This document shows positions 33,978-41,101 of a stretch of DNA of 48,382 nt, piece after piece. The notes under the pieces were generated by a model. The model was not told the origin of the DNA and searched no databases. It saw nothing but the letters and a program-made list of their open reading frames with translations. The stretch is from contig CAYPAX010000022.1 in assembly GCA_964408735.1 (NCBI GenBank), forward strand, positions 1-48,382, in the 5' to 3' direction. The translations under genes and the position numbers were made by a program. Source of the DNA: UBA7887 sp964408735 (GTDB lineage: Bacteria; Pseudomonadota; Alphaproteobacteria; UBA7887). Positions within the stretch are counted from its first letter, which is position 1. Each line of letters opens with the position of its first letter.

Positions 33978-35551
33978 AATGGGCCGCGCTCGCGGCACTC
34001 CTTATTGCGCTTCCCGCGCAGGCGGCGGAATGGCCCGACTCGGGCAACGGTCTCGCCAACACCCGCAATCAGGCGGCGGAGACGCAGATCTCGCCAGAGA
34101 CCGTGGCGCGGCTAGCCGTCAAATGGAAGAGGCGCTTCACGGGCGATGTCACGACCACGCCGGCGGTCGATGGCCACTCGGTCTATGTGACCGATACGGG
34201 CGGCAAGTTGACGCGCCTCGACCGGGAGACCGGTGAGGTCGTCTGGAGCCGGCCGATCAAGGACTATACGGGCATCTTCGGCGACAACGCGCGCACGACA
34301 CCGGTCATTGTCGGCGACATCCTGGTGCTTGGCTCCCAGGGCGCGCGCGAGCTGAACAAGGCCGGGGCGCGCATCATCGGCGTCGACAAAGTGACCGGCG
34401 AGGCCTTGTGGAGCACGAAAATCGAGACTCACCCGGCGGCGGTGATCACCCAGTCGGCCGTCGCCCATGAGGGCATCGCCTATGTCGGCGTCTCGTCGTG
34501 GGAGGAATATATCGCCTCGAAAGTGCCGGGCTACGACTGCTGCTCCTTCCGCGGCAGCCTCGCTGCGCTAGAGGTGGCGACGGGCAAGCTGATCTGGCAG
34601 ACCCACGTGGTGCCCGACGCTGAGGGTTATTCGGGCAATGCGGTCTGGGGCGGCATGCCGGCGATCGATCCGGCGCGTGGCATGGTCTACATCACCACGG
34701 GCAATACCTACACGGTGCCGGAGTCCCTACGCGCGTGCGTCGCCGAGGCGCGGCGGCAGCGCTCAGCGGAAGCCGAGGCCGCCTGTCTCGCCGCCGAGCC
34801 GGTCAATTATGTCGATGCCTTCGTCGCCCTCGATCTGAAGAGCGGCGAGATTGCCTGGGGCATGCCGGCGCTGCCCTACGACCCCTGTACGCAGGCCTGT
34901 TTCTCACCGACCGCCAATCCCGGCAATTGTCCGCCGCCGAAAGGCCCCGATTACGATTTTGCGCAAGGGCCCTCGCTCTTCACGATCGAGATCGATGGCC
35001 AGCCGCGCGATGTCATCGGCGCCGGTCAGAAGAGCGGCGACTACTGGCTGCTCGATCGCGATACGGGTGATGTCATATGGCGCACGGAGGTCGGCCCCGG
35101 CAGTCCCCTCGGCGGCCTCGAATGGGGCTCCGCCACGGACGGGGTGCGGATCTACGCCGCCGACGCCAATTTCAGCAAGCGGTCGTGGCGGCTGAAAGGC
35201 AGCGGCCCCGACGCCGGCCGCAGGATCAGCCATGGCTTCTGGGCCGGGCTCGACGCAGCGACCGGCGAGATCCTCTGGCAGACGGCCGATCCCAACACCG
35301 GCGCCACCGACATGGCGGCGGTCAGCGTCGCCAACGGCGTGGTCTATGCGGGCTCCCTGGCCTCGGGGCGCGAGGCCGACACCATGTTCGCGCTCGATGC
35401 CGCGACCGGAGAGATCCTCTGGCGCTTCGCCGCTGGCGGCTCGGTGGCCGGCGGCGCGGCGATCGTCGACGGCGTCGTCTATTGGAGCGCCGGGTATCGT
35501 TTGTGGGGCGGGCGCGGCGCCAACACGCTCTATGCCTTCCACGTGCCATAG
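33968..35551 (+). CDS. Exported PQQ-type beta-propeller protein
   Basis: A 527-residue secreted protein with a signal peptide (residues 1-19, ending AQA) and an eight-bladed quinoprotein-like propeller, e.g. the repeats VYVTDTGGKLTRLDRETGEV and VVYAGSL..LDAATGEILW. The vicinal disulfide pair seen in PQQ alcohol dehydrogenases may be represented by DCCSFRG. The blade layout resembles polyvinyl-alcohol dehydrogenase-like proteins, but no haem c domain is present. Without the full set of PQQ ligands in view I call it a PQQ-binding-like propeller, possibly an alcohol or sugar dehydrogenase. ATG 33968 overlaps the hemF stop; the exported hydrolase follows 11 bases downstream. Confidence 0.82.
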   Translation: MALKWAALAALLIALPAQAAEWPDSGNGLANTRNQAAETQISPETVARLAVKWKRRFTGDVTTTPAVDGHSVYVTDTGGKLTRLDRETGEVVWSRPIKDYTGIFGDNARTTPVIVGDILVLGSQGARELNKAGARIIGVDKVTGEALWSTKIETHPAAVITQSAVAHEGIAYVGVSSWEEYIASKVPGYDCCSFRGSLAALEVATGKLIWQTHVVPDAEGYSGNAVWGGMPAIDPARGMVYITTGNTYTVPESLRACVAEARRQRSAEAEAACLAAEPVNYVDAFVALDLKSGEIAWGMPALPYDPCTQACFSPTANPGNCPPPKGPDYDFAQGPSLFTIEIDGQPRDVIGAGQKSGDYWLLDRDTGDVIWRTEVGPGSPLGGLEWGSATDGVRIYAADANFSKRSWRLKGSGPDAGRRISHGFWAGLDAATGEILWQTADPNTGATDMAAVSVANGVVYAGSLASGREADTMFALDAATGEILWRFAAGGSVAGGAAIVDGVVYWSAGYRLWGGRGANTLYAFHVP

Positions 35552-35562
35552 GAGAAGTCATC

Positions 35563-36498
35563 ATGTTGCGAATGAAAGCCATGTTGTGCGCTGCGGCGCT
35601 GGCCGCAATGACGGTCGCATCGGCCGAGGCGATCGAGCGCCGGCCCGTCGATATCTGGAGCGACGGCACGCGCATGTCCGGCGACCTCTTCCTGCCCGAC
35701 GGCTTCGGCGATGGCGAGGACCGTCCGGCCATCCTCATGACCCACGGCTGGGGCGGCGAGCGCAAGGACCTCAACGGCTCCTACGCCACCAAATTCTCGC
35801 TTGCCGGTTTCGTGGTGCTGACCTTCGACTATCGCGGCTGGGCTGACAGCGACAGCCGCCTGGTCATAATCGGCGAGCAGCCGGCAGCGGACGGCGACGG
35901 CATGGTCACCGTGCAGGCCCGTGCCATCCGCGAGGTCGTCGATCCCGTCGACCAGAACCGCGACATCCTCAGCGCCCTCGATTTCCTCAGCGGCGAGCCC
36001 GGCGTCGATACCTCGCGCATCGGCATCTGGGGCACCAGCTATTCCGGCGGCCATGTCATATACATAGGCGCCACCGACGACCGCGTGGCGGCGATCGTCA
36101 GCCAGGTCGGCTACCAGGGCGTCGGCATGACGCCTGCCAGGGCGCGGTTCGCCCGCCAGCGCGCCATCGACAAGGCGCGCGGCGTCATCGATCCGATCCC
36201 GCAGGGTATCGACGTGGTGCCCAACCTCAAGGGCACCCCCGATCTCGCCCATATGCGCGATTACCGGCCCATCGACCATGCCGACGCCATCCGGGTGCCG
36301 ACGCTGGTCATCGATGTCAGCGAGGAAGAGCTATTCGATCACAAGGCCAATGGCCGCGCGGTCTTCGAGATCATCGAGGCCAATGCCGAAGCCAAGTACA
36401 AGACCTTTCAAGGCAAGCATTACGACATCTACTACCGCCACTACCAGGCGGCCTCGAATCTGGCGCTGCAATGGTTCAAGCAGCACCTGATGCTGTAG
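35563..36498 (+). CDS. Exported alpha/beta hydrolase (CocE/X-Pro type)
   Basis: A 311-residue alpha/beta-hydrolase with a signal peptide (LCAAALAAMTVASAEA). The nucleophile elbow GTSYSGG, the HGWGGERKD oxyanion region, an Asp in VIDVSEEELFD and a His in QGKHYDIYY form a plausible triad. The GTSYSGG elbow is shared with X-prolyl peptidase and cocaine esterase relatives, which here lack their C-terminal jelly-roll domain. ATG 35563 follows AGGAGAAG. It is 11 bases after the propeller gene and may be co-transcribed with it, suggesting a joint role in processing an extracellular ester or alcohol (inference). The 3' end overlaps the convergent CCA gene by 23 bases. Confidence 0.82.
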   Translation: MLRMKAMLCAAALAAMTVASAEAIERRPVDIWSDGTRMSGDLFLPDGFGDGEDRPAILMTHGWGGERKDLNGSYATKFSLAGFVVLTFDYRGWADSDSRLVIIGEQPAADGDGMVTVQARAIREVVDPVDQNRDILSALDFLSGEPGVDTSRIGIWGTSYSGGHVIYIGATDDRVAAIVSQVGYQGVGMTPARARFARQRAIDKARGVIDPIPQGIDVVPNLKGTPDLAHMRDYRPIDHADAIRVPTLVIDVSEEELFDHKANGRAVFEIIEANAEAKYKTFQGKHYDIYYRHYQAASNLALQWFKQHLML

Positions 36499-37705
36499 CC
36501 ACCAACGCCGAGAGCTTTTCCAGCGCCGCTTCGCGGTCGGCTTTGAAATCGCCTTCGATCCACCATGCCTTAACCTCGCGCAGCAGTTCGCCGACGCGGG
36601 GGCCGGGTTCGACGCCGAGCGCCAGGGCGTCGCGGCCGCTGACGGGCAGGGCGGGGATGTCCCAGCTCTCGGCCTGATCGAGCATCGCGGCAAAGGGCGC
36701 CTCACCTCCGGCATCGGCCGCGGCCAGTAAAGCGCGCTCGATGACGCGTCGCTTGCCGAGGTCGTAAAGCATCCGGCGTATCTCGACCGCATCCATCCCG
36801 GCCTCTGGCAGGGCCTCGGCGCTCACCAGGTCACAGAGCGCATCGCTGTCGGCACGAGACAGGCGCAGGCGCTCGGCGAGGTCCGTTGGCTCGGCCGCTA
36901 CCATTGCCGCCAGGCGGCGAACGGCACTGCTGCCGTGGCTGCGCTCGATCTCGATCAAGGCCGCCAGCCGCTCCGGCCAATCCGTGCGCGTGTGAGGCAG
37001 CAAGTGCACGAGCACCTCGCGCTCGGCCATCAGCGTCAGGGTCGGCAAGGGGTCGTCGGCGGCGAGCAGTTTCAGCAGCTCGGCCTGCACCCGCTCGCCC
37101 GACAACGCCTCAAGGCGGCCGGCTGCGGCGGTGCAGGCCTCGAGCGCCTCCGCGTCCACCTCGCCACGGCCGTGCGAGGCGAGGAAACGGAAGAAGCGCA
37201 GCAGCCGCAGTACGTCCTCCTCGATGCGCCGTGCCGCCTCGCCGACGAAGCGCACGCGTCCCGCTGCCAGATCCTCGGCGCCGCCATGGGCATCGTAAAG
37301 CGTGCCGTCGGCATCGAGGAACATGGCGTTGAAGGTGAAGTCGCGGCGCGCCGCATCGGCCGCCCAGTCATCTGTGAAGGCAACGCGGGCGTGACGGCCG
37401 AAAGTCTCGACGTCGCGGCGCAAGGTGGTCACCTCATAGGCGCGGCCTTGCGACACGACGGTGACGGTGCCGTGGTCGAGGCCGGTCGGCAGCGCTCGCA
37501 AGTCCGCCGCCGCGGCCAGGGCCATCACCGTCTCCGGCCGGTCGGGCGTGGCGATGTCGATGTCGGCGATGGTGCGGTCGAGCAGGGTGTCGCGCACGCA
37601 GCCGCCGACGAAACGCACGGTCTCGCCGCGCGCCGAGAGTGCCGCCAGAACCTCCGCCGATTCTGCCATCCACGGGCGTGGCTCGATGCGCCTGCTCGGC
37701 TTCAT
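36476..37705 (-). CDS. CCA tRNA nucleotidyltransferase (polymerase-beta class II)
   Basis: Adds or repairs the 3' CCA of tRNAs using CTP and ATP. The 409-residue protein has the class II nucleotidyltransferase head FVGGCVRDTLLDRTIADIDI (DxD metal site), the RRDFTFNAMF motif and the RRIEEDVLRLLRFFRF region, then the all-helical body. Class II enzymes also include poly(A) polymerases, but the length and the alphaproteobacterial context favour CCA addition. Its stop is 23 bases inside the hydrolase gene on the other strand. Downstream genes (DUF6111, Nudix, DUF1285) lie upstream of it on the same strand. Confidence 0.9.
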   Translation of the reverse strand: MKPSRRIEPRPWMAESAEVLAALSARGETVRFVGGCVRDTLLDRTIADIDIATPDRPETVMALAAAADLRALPTGLDHGTVTVVSQGRAYEVTTLRRDVETFGRHARVAFTDDWAADAARRDFTFNAMFLDADGTLYDAHGGAEDLAAGRVRFVGEAARRIEEDVLRLLRFFRFLASHGRGEVDAEALEACTAAAGRLEALSGERVQAELLKLLAADDPLPTLTLMAEREVLVHLLPHTRTDWPERLAALIEIERSHGSSAVRRLAAMVAAEPTDLAERLRLSRADSDALCDLVSAEALPEAGMDAVEIRRMLYDLGKRRVIERALLAAADAGGEAPFAAMLDQAESWDIPALPVSGRDALALGVEPGPRVGELLREVKAWWIEGDFKADREAALEKLSALVATASGAA

Positions 37706-37718
37706 GCTCTAAAGGGCT

Positions 37719-37994
37719 CTAGCGGTCGATATGGCCGGGGACGATGCGACCGTCCTCGAAAGAGGGTGGGACATAGGTGCCGCCCGGCTTCTCGCCCTGA
37801 GTGATGCCCGTATAGATCAGGCCCGCCAGCACCAACACCAGGCCGGTGGCGATCAGATAGGCCCACGGCCCCTTGGCGAGCTCGGGCGGCGGCTGACCCT
37901 GCGCCAGGGCCCTGCCGCGGGTCAACCGCCACCAGGCGAGATAGGCTACGATCGGCAGCAGCAGCGGCAGCAGCTTGATCAGGAGATTGCTCAC
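37719..37994 (-). CDS. DUF6111-type two-helix membrane protein
   Basis: A 91-residue inner-membrane protein with two transmembrane helices (about 4-22 and 45-63) and a C-terminal soluble tail rich in Pro, Gly and Asp (TQGEKPGGTYVPPSFEDGRI). It fits the small alphaproteobacterial family DUF6111, whose function is unknown. Start GTG 37994 overlaps the Nudix stop by 4 bases, so it is translationally coupled to Nudix, and it ends 13 bases before the CCA gene start. The gene order DUF1285-Nudix-DUF6111-CCA is common in this group. Confidence 0.72.
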   Translation of the reverse strand: MSNLLIKLLPLLLPIVAYLAWWRLTRGRALAQGQPPPELAKGPWAYLIATGLVLVLAGLIYTGITQGEKPGGTYVPPSFEDGRIVPGHIDR

Positions 37995-38596
37995 GGCCCC
38001 TCCTGCAGCACCTCGTGGAGGTTCACCAGCATGCGCGCGGTGGCGCCCCAGATGGTGTGGTGGCGGTAATTGACCACATAGAACTCGCGGCGGCGGCCGC
38101 GGGCGATGGCGCGCCGCCTTTTGCAGTTGGCGGGATCGAGCGCGTGCGCGAGCGGCACTTCGAAGGCTTCGGCCACTTCGAAGCTGTCGAGCACCAGATC
38201 GCGGTCGATATCGAGCGGCGGCTCGACGAAGCCGACCAGGGGCACCACGGAAAAGCCGGTGCCGGTGACGCAGGTATCGAGCGCTCCGGCAATCTCGACC
38301 CGATGCCGAGGCAGGCCGATCTCCTCCTCGGTTTCGCGCAGCGCCGTGTCGGTCGCATCGCGGTCGTGCGCCTCGACCCGTCCGCCGGGAAAGCTCACCT
38401 GTCCGGCATGATCGTTGAGATGGTCGGTGCGGCGGGTGAGCAGCACGGTCATGCCTTCGGGGCGGTCGATCAGCGGCACCAGGACGGCGGCAGCCTTGCC
38501 CGAGGCGCCGTTCAAGACCGGCTCGGCCGTCGGCGAGGCATCGATGACGCCGGCTGCCGGTCTTGCCGCCATGCGCTCGGTGATTCGCGCCCGCAC
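37991..38596 (-). CDS. Nudix hydrolase, CoA pyrophosphatase-like
   Basis: A 201-residue Nudix enzyme, probably cleaving CoA or similar dinucleotides. The Nudix box is seen as FPGGRVEAHDRDATDTALRE and TEEEIGL, with the VLLTRRTDHLNDHAGQVSF lead typical of the CoA pyrophosphatase (NudL/YeaB) group. GTG 38596 is 2 bases after the DUF1285 stop; no better start is visible because the upstream frame is noncoding. It is followed by DUF6111 in a 4-base overlap. Confidence 0.86.
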   Translation of the reverse strand: MRARITERMAARPAAGVIDASPTAEPVLNGASGKAAAVLVPLIDRPEGMTVLLTRRTDHLNDHAGQVSFPGGRVEAHDRDATDTALRETEEEIGLPRHRVEIAGALDTCVTGTGFSVVPLVGFVEPPLDIDRDLVLDSFEVAEAFEVPLAHALDPANCKRRRAIARGRRREFYVVNYRHHTIWGATARMLVNLHEVLQEGP

Positions 38597-38598
38597 GC

Positions 38599-39165
38599 TC
38601 AGATATCTCCCTCGGCGGCGGAACCGAGCACGAAGAAGCTGCCGGCACTCCACACTCCGAGCGTGCCGGCGGTGTCCTCTTCCGCAAGCTCGACCAAATC
38701 GTAAAATACCGCCCGCGCCACCAGGGCCTCGAGGCCGCGCGCCGCGTCTATCATGATGTAGGGCGAGGGCTCGCCGGTCTCCGGATCGACGCTGACACGC
38801 AGGGGATGCGCAGGTCCCGCCACCACGGCGGCATCGATATTGCTGCAAAATTCGAGGCGCTGGTCGCGGCCGCTGCCGTGCACCGCCATGGCCACGGCGA
38901 GAAACGGTGCGTCGTCGACTTGGATGCGCGCGCGCTCGACGGGGGTCACCAGCCAGTAGTCGCCATCGGCCTCGCGGCGCAGCACCGAGGCGAACAGCCG
39001 CACCAGCGGTTTGCGGCCAATCGGCGAGCCGTGATAAAACCACGTCCCGTCGCGGCCTATGCGGATATCGATGTCGCCGCAGAGCATCGGACCCAGGTCC
39101 GCGCTCGCCGGCAAGACATCGGGCCCGGAAAGTTCCGACGTCGCGCTGGATGGTCTGCCTTCCAT
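38599..39165 (-). CDS. DUF1285 domain-containing protein
   Basis: A 188-residue cytosolic protein of the DUF1285 family, whose members are often next to a Nudix gene, as here. Family features include CGDIDIRIGRDGTWFYHGSP, the RLFASVLRREADGDYWLVTP block and the FCSNIDAAVVAG segment. The function is not established. It begins divergently from moxR, with 37 bases between the two ATGs, so the short gap should hold both promoters. The stop is 2 bases from the Nudix start. Confidence 0.86.
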   Translation of the reverse strand: MEGRPSSATSELSGPDVLPASADLGPMLCGDIDIRIGRDGTWFYHGSPIGRKPLVRLFASVLRREADGDYWLVTPVERARIQVDDAPFLAVAMAVHGSGRDQRLEFCSNIDAAVVAGPAHPLRVSVDPETGEPSPYIMIDAARGLEALVARAVFYDLVELAEEDTAGTLGVWSAGSFFVLGSAAEGDI

Positions 39166-39202
39166 CCGGCTACGTTAACCCAAAGAACGGGCTGCTAACA
39201 GG

Positions 39203-40213
39203 ATGTCCGAATCCGCCGCGATCGAAACCACCGACACCAGCGATACCGTTGACCAGATCGATGCCCTGGGCAGACGCATGGCTGACGTGCGCGACCATGT
39301 GGGCGAGCTTATTTTCGGCCAGGAGCGCGTTGTCGATGAAGCGCTTATCACACTTCTGTCCGGCGGGCATGCGCTGCTCGTCGGCGTGCCGGGGCTCGCC
39401 AAGACACGCTTGACCGAGACCCTCGGCACCGTGCTCGGCCTGGCCGAGAAGCGCATTCAGTTCACCCCCGACCTGATGCCGGCGGATATCGTCGGCTCCG
39501 AGGTGCTGGAGGAAAGCGAGGCCGGCAAGCGCGCCTTTCGCTTCATCAAAGGCCCGGTGTTCTGCCAGCTGCTGATGGCCGATGAGGTCAACCGGGCCAG
39601 CCCGCGCACCCAGTCGGCGCTGTTGCAGGCCATGCAGGAGCACGAAGTATCCGTCGCCGGCCAGCGCCATGCCTTGCCGGAGCCGTTTCACGTCATCGCC
39701 ACCCAGAACCCGCTCGAGCAGGAGGGCACCTATCCCCTGCCCGAGGCCCAGCTCGACCGCTTCATGATGCAGATCGACGTCGGCTATCCCGACCTCGATG
39801 CCGAGCGCGCGCTGGTGCTGGCGACCACCGGCGCCGAGAGCAAAGAGGCCAGGGCAGTGATGGATGGCGAGGAGCTGATGGCGGCCCAGCGCCTGGTGCG
39901 CCGGGTGCCCGTCGGCGAAAAGGTGATCGAGGCGATCCTCGCCCTGGTGCGCTCTGGACGGCCCGAGGAATCGGGCATCGAGACGGTGCGCGAGGCGGTC
40001 TCCTGGGGACCCGGCCCGCGTGCCAGCCAGGCGTTGATGCTGGCCAGCCGCGCCCGCGCCATCATCGATGGCCGCCTGACGCCGTCGGTCGACGACGTGC
40101 TGGCCCTGGCGCCGCCGGTGCTGCGCCATCGCATGGCGGTGAGCTTTGCCGCCCGTGCCGACGGCATCACCGTCGAGCAGGTGATCGAGCGCATGTGCGA
40201 GCCGCTTGCTTAG
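39203..40213 (+). CDS. MoxR-family AAA+ ATPase
   Basis: A 336-residue MoxR AAA+ ATPase, a chaperone-like protein that assembles or activates metal-dependent VWA proteins. The Walker A is GVPGLAKT at 61-68, Walker B is LLMADEVNRA, with ATQNPLEQEGTYPLPEAQLD (sensor 1/arginine-finger region) and a C-terminal lid. It is the first gene of the unit MoxR-DUF58-DUF4159-VWA membrane protein; the genes are 9 bases apart, overlapping by 4, then 5 bases apart. In related operons this ATPase acts on the VWA proteins encoded next to it. Confidence 0.93.
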   Translation: MSESAAIETTDTSDTVDQIDALGRRMADVRDHVGELIFGQERVVDEALITLLSGGHALLVGVPGLAKTRLTETLGTVLGLAEKRIQFTPDLMPADIVGSEVLEESEAGKRAFRFIKGPVFCQLLMADEVNRASPRTQSALLQAMQEHEVSVAGQRHALPEPFHVIATQNPLEQEGTYPLPEAQLDRFMMQIDVGYPDLDAERALVLATTGAESKEARAVMDGEELMAAQRLVRRVPVGEKVIEAILALVRSGRPEESGIETVREAVSWGPGPRASQALMLASRARAIIDGRLTPSVDDVLALAPPVLRHRMAVSFAARADGITVEQVIERMCEPLA

Positions 40214-40222
40214 AGCCAGCGC

Positions 40223-41101
40223 ATGAGCCTCGAAGTCAGGCGCGAGGCGGAGCACGCGGCCGCCGGCCTGCCGCCTTTGCTGGTCGAGGCGCGGCGCATC
40301 GCGGCGACGGTGCAGCAGGGCGTTCACGGCCGCCGCCGGGCCGGACCCGGTGAGACCTTCTGGCAGTTCCGCCGCTACGAGTCGGGCGATCCGGCGAGCC
40401 TGATCGACTGGCGGCGATCGGCCAAGTCCGATCGCCATTACGTGCGCGAGCAGGAGTGGGAGGCGTCTGCCACGGTTTGGCTGTGGCGCGATGCCTCGCC
40501 GTCGATGAATTTCGCCTCGCCGGGACTCTCTGTCACCAAGCGCCACCGCGCCGATGTCCTGTTGCTGGCTTTGGCCGACCTCTTGCTGCGCGGCGGCGAG
40601 CAGGTCGCGTTGTTGGGTGAGGGCCGGCGCCCGTCCCGCGGCAGTGCTGCCTTGGCACGCCTTGGCGAGGCCGTGGGGCGCGACAATGGCGATGCGGCTG
40701 GCCTGCCCGGCCGAGAAGCCCTGCCGCGCCATGCCCAGATCGTCCTGATCGGCGATTTCCTCGATCCGCCGGACGCCATCGAGCATGCCGTGCGCGGGCT
40801 GGCAGGCGATGGTGCCGAGGGCTCACTGGTGCAGATCCTTGATCCGGCCGAGGAAAGCCTGCCCTATAGCGGGCGGGTCCGCTTCAAGGGCCTGGAAGGC
40901 GAAGGCGATCCCCTGATCGGCCGCGTCGAGGCCATCCGGCCCGCCTACCATGCCCGCCTGGCCGCGCAACGCGAGGCGTTGACGACGCTATGCCGCCGCC
41001 TCGGTTGGCGCTTTCTCGGCCATCGTACCGACCACACGCCGGAGACCGCGTTGCTGGCGCTCTATCTCGGGCTGTCCGGCGAAGCGAGCCGGCACCAATG
41101 A
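40223..41101 (+). CDS. DUF58 domain protein with VWA MIDAS motif
   Basis: A 292-residue DUF58 protein. The family core GETFWQFRRYESGDPASLID and WRRSAKSDRHYVREQEWE is present, and a metal-ion-dependent adhesion site DxSxS appears as WRDASPSM (Asp90, Ser92, Ser94), as in VWA domains. No signal peptide, so it is cytosolic or peripheral at the membrane. It is expected to be the direct client of the MoxR ATPase upstream. Its stop overlaps the DUF4159 gene by 4 bases. Confidence 0.9.
   Translation: MSLEVRREAEHAAAGLPPLLVEARRIAATVQQGVHGRRRAGPGETFWQFRRYESGDPASLIDWRRSAKSDRHYVREQEWEASATVWLWRDASPSMNFASPGLSVTKRHRADVLLLALADLLLRGGEQVALLGEGRRPSRGSAALARLGEAVGRDNGDAAGLPGREALPRHAQIVLIGDFLDPPDAIEHAVRGLAGDGAEGSLVQILDPAEESLPYSGRVRFKGLEGEGDPLIGRVEAIRPAYHARLAAQREALTTLCRRLGWRFLGHRTDHTPETALLALYLGLSGEASRHQ

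Noticed and set aside
32445..33998. 517-residue frame joining the Rieske protein to antisense of hemF
   Set aside because: Only the last 175 residues are Rieske sequence; the upstream part is antisense to hemF with no family features.
40990..41097. N-terminal extension of the DUF4159 protein
   Set aside because: It overlaps the end of DUF58 in another frame and lacks family similarity; ATG 41098 makes the usual overlap.
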